Shown here: one piece after another, positions 47,988-55,916 of the stretch | Layout of the letters: each line of letters opens with the position of its first letter | How positions within the stretch are numbered: the first letter of the stretch is position 1 | Assembly: GCF_001577265.1 (NCBI RefSeq) | Contig: NZ_CP014517.1 | Span: 2,223,001 to 2,287,000 of the forward strand | DNA length: 64,000 bases | From: Variovorax sp. PAMC 28711 | GTDB lineage: Bacteria; Pseudomonadota; Gammaproteobacteria; Burkholderiales; Burkholderiaceae_C | Reading direction: 5' to 3' | The notes under the pieces: model-generated | Seen by the model: the letters and a program-made list of their open reading frames with translations, nothing else | Told to the model about the DNA's origin: nothing | Databases searched by the model: none | Position numbers and translations under genes: made by a program

Positions 47988-48856
47988 GGGCTCGCCTTGC
48001 TGTCGGGGCTGATGCCGCGCGACACGAAATGGTCGGGCGCGGCGGGCTTGGTCACGAAGGGAATGCGCTTCCACCACAGCTTTGCGGCTTGCCAGTGGAT
48101 GCGTGCGATGAGGCCGAAGGTCATCAACGGATAGCGCCAGAACGCACGCCGTGCGCTGGCGGTGTCGAAGGCCTCGAGCCGGCCGCTGACGCTGGTTTCG
48201 AGCAGCGGGCCGGTGTCGTCGTCATGGTCGATGCGCACCACGGTGCGCGTGCGGTGCTCGTCGACGAAAAAGCGGAAGCGGTAGTCGCCTTCGACGCGGC
48301 AGAACGGCGACACATGGAAGGACTTGGTGGCCTTCATCTCCATGCCGTACACCGGGCGATCGAGCAGGTAGCAGTGGCGCTCGCCGAAGGTGTTGTTGAC
48401 CTCGACCACGATGGCGCGCAACGCGCCGGCCGCCGTGTGGCAGTACCAGAAGCTCACCGGCTTGAAGGTGTAGCCGAGCACGCGTGGATAGCAGTGCAGC
48501 CAGGCTTCGCCGGTGGCGTCGTGGATGCCGTGTGCGGCGAGCGTCTCGTCGAGCCATGCGAGCGCGCCACCCTGTTCCGGACCCCGGCCGTCGCCATGAT
48601 CGGCGTCGTGGAATGAAATGAGGCCGGTGCGATTGAACGCGAGCGCGCCGCCACCGTTGCCGCGCAGCGCGCCCATCGGCAGCATCAGGAACCAGGTCTG
48701 GTAGGTGAAGGCGTTGGCCCTCGGCTTGAGGCGCGCATGGCGCACTTCGCCGAAGCCGATCAATGCGGTCGACGCGCCCGATCGCGCCATCGGCGGACGG
48801 GCGGGCGCAGCCTTGCCGAGCGGCGCCGGGGTGACGGGCAGACGAACCGTGTTCAT
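47984..48856 (-). CDS. DUF1365 family protein
   Basis: A 290-residue protein of DUF1365, a family almost always found beside flavin amine oxidases and Cfa-like enzymes. Signature stretches are RHARLKPRANAFTYQTWFLM, LLHCYPRVLGYTFKPVSFWY-like WLHCYPRVLGYTFKPVSFWY, VEVNNTFGERHCYLL and KSFHVSPFCRVEGDYRF. A role in modifying membrane lipid acyl chains is assumed from context. It overlaps both neighbours by 4 nt. Confidence 0.92.
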   Translation of the reverse strand: MNTVRLPVTPAPLGKAAPARPPMARSGASTALIGFGEVRHARLKPRANAFTYQTWFLMLPMGALRGNGGGALAFNRTGLISFHDADHGDGRGPEQGGALAWLDETLAAHGIHDATGEAWLHCYPRVLGYTFKPVSFWYCHTAAGALRAIVVEVNNTFGERHCYLLDRPVYGMEMKATKSFHVSPFCRVEGDYRFRFFVDEHRTRTVVRIDHDDDTGPLLETSVSGRLEAFDTASARRAFWRYPLMTFGLIARIHWQAAKLWWKRIPFVTKPAAPDHFVSRGISPDSKASP

Positions 48857-50175
48857 GCAGCGTGCCGTGCCGTGCGCGAGGTGCCGAGGCGGGCGCGCAC
48901 GCCGTCGGCCGCAGTCAGGCCGGCCTTGAGCCCGTCTTCGTGAAACCCGTAGCCCATCCAGGCGCCGGCGAACCAGGTGTTGCGCTGGCCCTGCAGTGCG
49001 ACGACGTCGTTCTGCGCGCGGATCGCGGACAGATCGAAAACCGGGTGGGCGTAGTCGTATTCGGCCATCACTTCACTACGTGCGATCGGCCGCACCGGAT
49101 TCAGTGAAACGATGACAGGTTGTGTCCAGGGCAAGGGCTGCAGTTTGTTGAGCAGGTAGTGCAGGCAGACGCCATCGGCTTCGCGCTCGCCGGTGGCGGC
49201 GCGCTCGTAGTTCCAGGCGGCCCAGGCGGTGCGTCGCTGCGGCAGGACGGAGGCATCGGTGTGCAGCACCGCGTGGTTTGGCTGATAGCGGATCGCGCCG
49301 AGCACCGCGGCTTCGGCGTCGCTCGCGTCGCCAAGCATCGCCAGCGATTCGTCGGAATGCGTCGCGAGCACGACATGGTCGAAGCGCTCGGTGCCGACAT
49401 CGGTCGACACCAGGACGCCGTTCGCGGTGCGCGTGACGCGGCGTACCGGTGTCGCGAGCCGCTTGTCTGCCAGGCCAGCGGTGATCTTGTCGACATAGTG
49501 GCGCGAGCCGCCGGCCACGGTGCGCCACTGCGGGCGATTGGCGATCTGGATCAGTCCGTGGTTGTGGCAAAAGCGGATCATGGTCGCGACCGGGAACTGC
49601 AGCATTTGCGCCGTCGGGCAGCTCCAGATGCAACCCATCATCGGCAGGAAGTACCAGTTCCGAAACGCGTCGCCGAACCGATGGGCGGTCAGGAATTCGT
49701 CCAGCGGCTGCGCCAGTTCGCGCTCGGTCCCGGCCTGGGCAATGCGCGTGGTGAGGCGGTTGAAACGCAGCAGGTCGCCCAGCATGCCGAGGAACTGGCC
49801 ATCGAACAGATTGCGCCGCTGCGCGAACACGGTGGCGAGGTTGTTGCCGCTCCACTCCAAGGCGCCGCCCTCGGGCCGCGTGGCTTGCACAGAGAACGAC
49901 ATCTCGGACAGCGCCGTTTCCACGCCGAGGTCGGCAAACAGGCGGATCAGGTTGGGGTAGGTGCGGTCGTTATAGACCAGGAAGCCCGTGTCGACACCGT
50001 GCGTGACAGCGGTCGGGTCTTCTGCGGAGCGCGGCAGCGTGATGTCAACGGTGTGGGCGTGTCCGCCGAAATAGTCGCTGGCTTCAAACAAGGTGACCGC
50101 GGCCGATGCGCGCAACGAATGCGCGGCGGCGAGGCCGGAGATGCCGGCACCGATGACAGCGACCGTGGCGGTCAA
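48853..50175 (-). CDS. FAD-dependent amine-oxidase-like protein
   Basis: A 440-residue flavoprotein. The dinucleotide-binding N terminus is VAVIGAGISGLAAAHSL, followed by YFGGHAHTVDITL and the family segments VDTGFLVYNDRTYPNLIRLF, YFLPMMGCIWSCPTAQMLQF and WFAGAWMGYGFHEDGLKAGL. It begins at a TTG without a strong ribosome site. It is the first gene of the seven-gene lipid operon. Homologues of this type (COG2907) are induced by singlet oxygen in some phototrophs and oxidise or desaturate fatty acyl chains. Confidence 0.92.
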   Translation of the reverse strand: MTATVAVIGAGISGLAAAHSLRASAAVTLFEASDYFGGHAHTVDITLPRSAEDPTAVTHGVDTGFLVYNDRTYPNLIRLFADLGVETALSEMSFSVQATRPEGGALEWSGNNLATVFAQRRNLFDGQFLGMLGDLLRFNRLTTRIAQAGTERELAQPLDEFLTAHRFGDAFRNWYFLPMMGCIWSCPTAQMLQFPVATMIRFCHNHGLIQIANRPQWRTVAGGSRHYVDKITAGLADKRLATPVRRVTRTANGVLVSTDVGTERFDHVVLATHSDESLAMLGDASDAEAAVLGAIRYQPNHAVLHTDASVLPQRRTAWAAWNYERAATGEREADGVCLHYLLNKLQPLPWTQPVIVSLNPVRPIARSEVMAEYDYAHPVFDLSAIRAQNDVVALQGQRNTWFAGAWMGYGFHEDGLKAGLTAADGVRARLGTSRTARHAA

Positions 50176-50474
50176 GCGGCACCGCCACCGGCGGCAGCCG
50201 AATACAAAAATGTTGCGAGGCGCCCCGACGCGAAGGAGGGAGGGAGGGAGGAGGAGAAGAATCGCCTCGGGATTTCAACCGGACGACAGGCATCCGGAAG
50301 ACCTCGCAACATGAAAACCGACGGGCTGCTCATGCTGCCCGAGACCGTTATGAGGGCGCGCCGCCCACGGCGGTTCCCGGTGGCGAGGTAAGCATTTGTG
50401 ACCTGCGGGCCGCGGTGGTTTAGACGCATCGGTCGATATTAATACCGATCCGTCTTCTTGTGAACTGTTTAGTC
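50176..50474 (-). promoter_or_regulatory. Leader/promoter region of the lipid-modification operon
   Basis: This 299-nt region between gpx and the flavoprotein gene has three unusual parts: an imperfect dyad at 50424-50455, an 11-bp perfect inverted repeat ATGTTGCGAGG at 50210-50220 and 50302-50312, and a run of GGGA repeats (about 50235-50254) between them. A candidate ECF-type pair on the minus strand, GGAAC and TCATAA, lies around 50370-50345 with 19 nt between them, but is weak. No reading frame in it is convincing. Confidence 0.45.
50424..50455. promoter_or_regulatory. Imperfect dyad, candidate operator upstream of the lipid operon
   Basis: The arms GACGCATCGGT (50424-50434) and ACCGATCCGTC (50445-50455) are inverted copies with one mismatch in 11 and enclose a 10-bp AT-rich centre containing the palindrome TATTAATA on the minus strand. 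Neither side is followed by a T tract, so it is not a typical terminator. It lies 20 nt after the gpx stop. Confidence 0.5.
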
Positions 50475-51098
50475 TTAATCTGCCCCGAGCTGCTTTTCCA
50501 GCTCGCGGACAAAGGCCTTGTCGTCGGGGGCGGTCATGCTCGAATAGGCCTCGACGACCTTGCCGTCGCGGCCGATCAGGTACTTGTAGAAATTCCATTT
50601 GGGCGCGGTGCCCGAGATTTGCGCCAGCTGCTTGAAGAGCGGATTGGCGTCGCTTCCGCGCACCGACGACTTCACGAACATTGGAAACTTGACGCCGAAG
50701 GTGCTCTCGCAGAACTCGGCAATCTGCTTGTTGGTGCCGGCCTCCTGCGAAAAATCGTTAGAGGGGAAGCCCAGAACGATCAGGCCGCGGGCGCGGTATT
50801 TCATGTCGAGCGCTTCGAGACCCTTGTATTGCGGTGTAAACCCACAAAAGCTGGCCGTGTTCACAACCAGAATGACCTTGCCCGCGTACTGGCAGAGTGG
50901 TTGGGGTTTTTCGTCTTGCAAGCGCCCGAACGTGTGTTGCAGGATGGCAGGACAGGTCACAGGCGCCGCAGCGGGTGCCACCGGTGCGGCACTTTGTGCG
51001 CGTGCAGGCGCCGCAGAAAGTGCAAGAGAAACACCGAGGGTCACCAGGGCCATGGCCAGTGAATCGGCGGATTGGAAAGGTCGTAGGGCAAGTCGCAT
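50475..51098 (-). CDS. Periplasmic glutathione peroxidase
   Basis: A 207-residue thiol peroxidase with a signal peptide (about 1-34, SLALSAAPARA). Catalytic residues are the Cys in VVNTASFCGFTPQYKGLEAL, Gln in GFPSNDFSQEAG and Trp in KWNFYKYLIGRDG. The resolving-Cys position reads CESTFGVKFPMF. It lacks selenocysteine and probably uses thioredoxin-like donors. The ATG has a GGAG site 7 nt upstream. It is upstream of the lipid operon in the same direction, with 299 nt between, and divergent from the ferritin-like gene, consistent with a shared role against peroxides. Confidence 0.92.
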   Translation of the reverse strand: MRLALRPFQSADSLAMALVTLGVSLALSAAPARAQSAAPVAPAAAPVTCPAILQHTFGRLQDEKPQPLCQYAGKVILVVNTASFCGFTPQYKGLEALDMKYRARGLIVLGFPSNDFSQEAGTNKQIAEFCESTFGVKFPMFVKSSVRGSDANPLFKQLAQISGTAPKWNFYKYLIGRDGKVVEAYSSMTAPDDKAFVRELEKQLGAD

Positions 51099-51200
51099 TG
51101 GAATTCTCCGCAAGTGGTGCGCGTGTGCGCATCATCGCCCGCTTGTCATCGCCATGCAAAAACGTGCCGATTAAAATTCGGCGGCTACAGAAGGACTCGA

Positions 51201-52058
51201 ATGCTTTATCCGGAACTCTTCAGACAACTCGAATCCGTCCGCTGGGACATGGACAAGGACATTCCGTGGCAGTCCTTCGAGCCCACGCAGCTGTCGGACG
51301 AGCAGGCGCAAACCATCAAGATGAACGCGATCACCGAGTGGGCGGCGCTGCCGGCCACCGAGATGTTCCTGCGCGACAACCGGCATGACAGCGATTTCTC
51401 CGCCTTCATGTCGATCTGGTTTTTCGAAGAGCAGAAGCACTCGCTGGTGCTGATGGAATACCTCAAGCGCTTCAGCCCGCAGCACGCGCCGACCGAGCAA
51501 GAACTGCACGACATCCGCTTCGACTTCGACCCGGCGCCGCCGCTCGAAACGCTGATGCTGCACTTCTGCGGCGAGATCCGCCTCAACCACTGGTACCGCC
51601 GGGCGGCCGAGTGGCACACCGAGCCGGTCATCAAGCACATCTACACCACGCTGAGCCAGGACGAAGCGCGCCACGGCGGCGCGTACCTGCGCTACATGAA
51701 GAAAGCAATGGAAAAGTTCGGCGACGAGGCGCGTGCCGCCTTCGTCAAGGTCGGCGTGCTCATGGCCAGTGCGCGACGCACCGCGCAGGCGCTGCACCCG
51801 ACCAATCTGCATGTCAGCAAGGCGCTGTTTCCGAACGACACGATCCAGAGCCGCATGCCCGATCCGGACTGGCTCGAGCATTGGCTCGACCACCAGATCA
51901 AGTTCGATTCGGTCTGGGAGAACAAGGTCGGGGAGCGCATCCTGCATAACCTGAGCCTGCTGATGAACCGCAGTTTCAAGTCCGTACAGGAACTCAACCG
52001 CTATCGCAAGGAACTGTCGGCGACCATCGGGCCGAAGGCCATCTACCAGGGCGCGTGA
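51201..52058 (+). CDS. Ferritin-like diiron protein
   Basis: A 285-residue helical protein with the carboxylate-bridged diiron pattern: Glu in FFEEQKHSLVL, GEIRLNHWYRRAAE and QDEARHGGAYLRYM, i.e. two ExxH-type motifs. This places it among ferritin-like oxygenases of the acyl-ACP-desaturase/AurF type rather than true ferritin. The ATG is preceded by AAGGA. It stands alone in the + direction between gpx and rlpA. It might supply a desaturation or hydroxylation for lipids, but no substrate can be read from the sequence. Confidence 0.82.
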   Translation: MLYPELFRQLESVRWDMDKDIPWQSFEPTQLSDEQAQTIKMNAITEWAALPATEMFLRDNRHDSDFSAFMSIWFFEEQKHSLVLMEYLKRFSPQHAPTEQELHDIRFDFDPAPPLETLMLHFCGEIRLNHWYRRAAEWHTEPVIKHIYTTLSQDEARHGGAYLRYMKKAMEKFGDEARAAFVKVGVLMASARRTAQALHPTNLHVSKALFPNDTIQSRMPDPDWLEHWLDHQIKFDSVWENKVGERILHNLSLLMNRSFKSVQELNRYRKELSATIGPKAIYQGA

Positions 52059-52086
52059 ACCGCTGACCGGCTGCTCGCCCGCGACG

Positions 52087-53112
52087 TCAGCGCCGCTCGA
52101 CCACCATCGGCACCAGTTGCAAGCCGTTGCGGACCTGCTCCGCCGTGCCGCGTGCCACATCGCGCGAGGCATACGGCCCGGCCTGCACCCGGTGCGTGTT
52201 CGATTCGCTGAACACATTGAGCACCGGCGCCAGGTCCGGCATGCCCCGCGCGACCTTCTGCCGGAACGCCAGTGCGCCGTCGAGCTGGCTGAAGGCCCCC
52301 AACTGAATCCAGAACCCCGCCGTGGCGAGGCCCGGCGGCGGCTCGGCTGCGGATGATGTTGCGGCTAGCGGCGCGGCGGTCGGCAGCGGGGCCGCGGCCA
52401 GCGGCGTCATGGCCGGGAGTTCGCTCACCTCGGCGCGCGGCGCGGCAACCACAGGCGTGGTGATCGCCGCCGGCACCGCCACGCTCTGCTCTGCAAAAGG
52501 AAGGGCTTCCCCCCGGGGCGCCACGCGCGACGGCGCGGCATCGGCCAGCGCGGTGCCGTTGTCCGGCCGGCGCCACGCGCCGGTGCGGATGTCTTCGTTG
52601 GTGATGCGCTCGATCTCGACCGGCGCCACGCCGCGCAACAGGTCGAGCTTGGCAGCTGCCGCGTAACTGAGGTCGATCACCCGGTCGTCGTGGAACGGCC
52701 CGCGGTCGTTGACGCGGACGATCGCCTCGCGGCCGTTTGCCGGATTGCGCACCCGCACGTAGCTCGGCAGCGGCAGTGTCTTGTGCGCGGCGGTCATCGC
52801 ATACATGTCGTACGGCTCGCCGCTGGCGGTCGACTGCGCGTGGAACTTGCTGCCGTACCAGGATGCAAGACCTGACTCGCGAAACGGCCGGTCGTCTGCG
52901 ATCGGCGCATAAGAACGGCCCAGCACGGTGTACGGCTTGCTGGTGCCGCCGCTGCTGCGAATCGCCTCGATGCGGGGCTCGGCATCGGGCACGCGCGCGA
53001 CGTTGGCCGGCGGATGGGACGGTGCGCCATCGCGACCGCTGCGGGGTCCGCTCGCGCAGCCCGCGAGCAGCAGGGCGATGCCCAGTGCAGCGACGACGAG
53101 CGCGCGATCCAT
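52087..53112 (-). CDS. rlpA: Septal ring lytic transglycosylase RlpA, SPOR-containing lipoprotein
   Basis: A 341-residue lipoprotein with lipobox LALLLAGC-like ALLLAGC. The double-psi beta-barrel domain has GLASWYGSKFHAQSTASGE and VRVNDRGPFHDDRVIDLSYAAA, with the catalytic acidic residue region intact. A long Ala/Pro linker (about residues 190-265) leads to a C-terminal SPOR domain (GFWIQLGAFSQLDGALAF, VQAGPYASRDVARGTAEQV) that binds denuded glycans at the division site. The ATG at 53112 is preferred; a TTG 18 nt upstream overlaps glnE. It follows glnE after 10 nt. Confidence 0.92.
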   Translation of the reverse strand: MDRALVVAALGIALLLAGCASGPRSGRDGAPSHPPANVARVPDAEPRIEAIRSSGGTSKPYTVLGRSYAPIADDRPFRESGLASWYGSKFHAQSTASGEPYDMYAMTAAHKTLPLPSYVRVRNPANGREAIVRVNDRGPFHDDRVIDLSYAAAAKLDLLRGVAPVEIERITNEDIRTGAWRRPDNGTALADAAPSRVAPRGEALPFAEQSVAVPAAITTPVVAAPRAEVSELPAMTPLAAAPLPTAAPLAATSSAAEPPPGLATAGFWIQLGAFSQLDGALAFRQKVARGMPDLAPVLNVFSESNTHRVQAGPYASRDVARGTAEQVRNGLQLVPMVVERR

Positions 53113-53122
53113 CGACGGCCGC

Positions 53123-55891
53123 TCAGCCAAACACGGCCTTCCATAGCGCGAGCATCGTGTCGCGCTCCCCGGTCAGCGCGGGCAGCGTCACCTGTGTCGG
53201 CTCCTCGTTCAGGCGGGCGCGGTGCTGAACGCGCCGCAACTCGCGGTACGCCGCGCCGGCCTCGCGGCCCAGGCCGGCCGGCAACAGGCCTGCCTGCTCG
53301 GCGCGCGCGAGCAGGGCGATGTTGCCGACGTTCGGGATCAGCTCCGGATGCGCGGCAGAGGCCGACAGCACCAGGAACTGCACCGCGAATTCCGCGTCCA
53401 CCATGCCGCCCGGACTGTGCTTGACGTCGAAGCGTCCGGCCTTGACCGGATGCGCCGCGCGCACCTTGTCGCGCATCGCCATGATCTCGGCCTTGAGCGC
53501 TTCGCGGTCGCGCGGCGCGACGATCACGGCCTCGCGAACGCCGTCGAAGCGGGCGCCCAGCGCGGCGTCGCCGAGCACGAAGCGCGCGCGCGTCATGGCC
53601 TGGTGCTCCCAGGTCCATGCCGTGTTGCTGCCGCGCCGGAGCTGGTACTTCTCGTACGCCTCGAAGCTGATGGTCAGCAAGCCCGAGTTGCCGTTGGGCC
53701 GCAGTGCCGTGTCGATCTCGAACAGATCGCCTTCGCGCGTCTTGACCGTCAGCCAGTTGATGAGCTTGCGCACATAGGCGGCGTACACGTCGCCGGCGCG
53801 CTCGTCGTCGTCTTCGTAGACGAACACGATGTCCAGATCGCTGCCGTAGCCGAGCTCCTTGCCGCCGAGCTTGCCGTAGCCGATGACCGCGAACTGCGGC
53901 TGTTCGCGATGCGGGTTGCGCACATGCGGCCAGCACCAGCGTGCCGTCACGCGCAGCACCACGTCGGCCAGGGCGCTCAAATCGTCGGCCACCTGCTCGA
54001 CCGTGATGCGGCGGTCGACGTCGCGCGCCAGCGTGCGAAACAGCTCGGCATGGTGTGCGTGGCGCAGCAGGTTCAGCAGGCGCTCTTCGTCGGCTTCGCC
54101 GGTCCCGCGCAGCGAATGGTGGCGCGCCTCCAGCTCGCGCTCGAAGTCGACCGCATCGAAGCGGCCGGACAGCATTTCGTCGCTCGCCAGTTCGTCGATC
54201 ACGCCGGGGTGCTGCACCAGGTAGCGCGCGGGCCATTTGGCCGCGCCCATCAGCCGCAGCAGACGCTCCTGCACCGCGGGGCGTTCCACCAGCAGCGCGA
54301 GATAGCTCTCGCGGCGCAGCAGCGGCTCGATCCAGTCGGCCCAGCGCAGCGCCGCGACCTCGTGGTGGCCGATCTGGCCGGCGGCCTCGCCGTCGGGTTC
54401 ACTCAGCCACTGGCCGGTGCGCTGCACCAGCTGCCGCAGGCGGGCACGCGTGTCGTCGCGCAACGCGAGCACGCGCGGGTGGTCGCACCACTCGCGCACG
54501 CGCGCCCCGAAGGCCGGCGGCAAGCTGTCGATGAGATCGGCCAGTTCAAGCGGCGTCGCTGCGCCCTTGCCGTTGCAGCCGGTGCACTTCGCCTCGCCGC
54601 CGAGCAAGGTGTCGAACTCCTGCGCCACGAATTCGCGGTGCGTGTCGAGCTGCGCGAGGAACGGGCAGGTGTCCGGATAGCCCATGGTCTGCGCGATCCA
54701 GCGCAGGTCGTCGTCGTTCACCGGCAGCATGTGGGTCTGCTGGTCGTCGAGGTACTGGATGCGGTGCTCGACCCGGCGCAGGAATTCGTAGGCCGAGGCC
54801 AGCGCATCGGCGGTTTCCTGCGGCATGAGCCCGGCGCGCGCGATGCGTTGCAGGGCGTCGAGCGTGGGCCGGGTGCGCAACTCGGGGAACTGGCCGCCAC
54901 GCACCACCTGCAGCAACTGCACGGTGAACTCGATCTCGCGGATGCCGCCCCGTGACAGTTTCACGTCGTTGGCGCGTTCGGGCCGTCCTGCGCTGCGGCG
55001 CGCCGATTGTTCGCGAATCTGCCGATGCAGGATGCGCAGGGCATCGAACACGCTGTAGTCGAGGTAGCGCCGGAACACGAAGGGCAGCACCACGCCGCGC
55101 AGCGCTTGCGCCGAGCCATCGGCCACGTTGGCGAACGGCGCGACGACGCGGCTCTTGAGCCAGGCAAAGCGCTCCCACTCGCGACCCTGCGCCTGAAGGT
55201 AGTCTTCGAGCGCATCGAGCGACACCACGGTCGGGCCCGAGTTGCCGTTCGGCCGCAGCATGAGGTCGATGCGAAACACGAAGCCGTGCTCGGTGGTGTC
55301 GCCCACCAACGCATAGATGCGCTTCACGGCCCGCGCGAAGTATTCCTGGTTCGACAGACGCGAGCGCCCTTCGGCGTTGCCTTCGGTTTCGCCGTCGTGG
55401 TCGTAGAGATAGATCAGGTCGATGTCGCTCGACACATTGAGCTCGCGTGCGCCGAGCTTGCCCATGCCGACCACGAAGAGGTGCGCGCGTTCGCCGCCTT
55501 CGCCGCGCGGGATGCCGTGCACCGCTTCGAGTTCGGCCAGCGCCTCGCGGCAGGCCGCATCGAGTGCGAATTCGGCGAGTTCGGTGACGGCCTGCGTGAC
55601 ATCGGCGAGCGGCGCCTGCTGCTCGCAGTCGAGCACGGCGAGGCGCTCCATCACGAGCTGGCGAACGGTGCGCAAGGCATCGGCGACGTTGTCTCCGCGC
55701 GCGCGCAGCGCGGCGTAGGCCGCGGCCACCTGCGGACGCAGCGGCGTGCCGGGCGGCAAGAGCGCCAAGTCGTCGGCATAGCGGCGGCGCAGCCGCTGCA
55801 CAAAGCGGGAATGCGCCGACAACGGCATCACCGGTTCGGGCGTAGAAGTCACAGGGAGTCGGGCGGAACCCGGCGAGAGGCTGGCGGTCAT
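53123..55891 (-). CDS. glnE: Glutamine synthetase adenylyltransferase/deadenylase
   Basis: GlnE (922 residues) adds and removes AMP on glutamine synthetase under control of PII. The N-terminal deadenylase domain carries GKLGARELNVSSDIDLIYLYD, the C-terminal transferase domain GKLGGKELGYGSDLDIVFVYE; both keep the GSxLD/SSDID metal site. GlnD_UR/PII-binding helices lie between (VEHRIQYLDDQQTHMLP). The start is the ATG at 55891 with AGGA upstream; an alternative at 55918 crosses the start of the divergent YhdP gene. It is divergent from the YhdP gene with only 25 nt between. Confidence 0.96.
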   Translation of the reverse strand: MTASLSPGSARLPVTSTPEPVMPLSAHSRFVQRLRRRYADDLALLPPGTPLRPQVAAAYAALRARGDNVADALRTVRQLVMERLAVLDCEQQAPLADVTQAVTELAEFALDAACREALAELEAVHGIPRGEGGERAHLFVVGMGKLGARELNVSSDIDLIYLYDHDGETEGNAEGRSRLSNQEYFARAVKRIYALVGDTTEHGFVFRIDLMLRPNGNSGPTVVSLDALEDYLQAQGREWERFAWLKSRVVAPFANVADGSAQALRGVVLPFVFRRYLDYSVFDALRILHRQIREQSARRSAGRPERANDVKLSRGGIREIEFTVQLLQVVRGGQFPELRTRPTLDALQRIARAGLMPQETADALASAYEFLRRVEHRIQYLDDQQTHMLPVNDDDLRWIAQTMGYPDTCPFLAQLDTHREFVAQEFDTLLGGEAKCTGCNGKGAATPLELADLIDSLPPAFGARVREWCDHPRVLALRDDTRARLRQLVQRTGQWLSEPDGEAAGQIGHHEVAALRWADWIEPLLRRESYLALLVERPAVQERLLRLMGAAKWPARYLVQHPGVIDELASDEMLSGRFDAVDFERELEARHHSLRGTGEADEERLLNLLRHAHHAELFRTLARDVDRRITVEQVADDLSALADVVLRVTARWCWPHVRNPHREQPQFAVIGYGKLGGKELGYGSDLDIVFVYEDDDERAGDVYAAYVRKLINWLTVKTREGDLFEIDTALRPNGNSGLLTISFEAYEKYQLRRGSNTAWTWEHQAMTRARFVLGDAALGARFDGVREAVIVAPRDREALKAEIMAMRDKVRAAHPVKAGRFDVKHSPGGMVDAEFAVQFLVLSASAAHPELIPNVGNIALLARAEQAGLLPAGLGREAGAAYRELRRVQHRARLNEEPTQVTLPALTGERDTMLALWKAVFG

Positions 55892-55916
55892 AATTCCTGA
55901 CACAGCGCGATCCTTC

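Noticed and set aside
50172..50429. An 85-codon minus-strand frame before the flavoprotein gene
   Set aside because: It runs through the GGGA tract and the inverted repeat, has no recognisable domain and no ribosome site.
50424..50455. Reading the dyad as a rho-independent terminator of gpx
   Set aside because: The stem has a 10-nt AT-rich centre and is followed by AAACC on the minus strand rather than a T tract.
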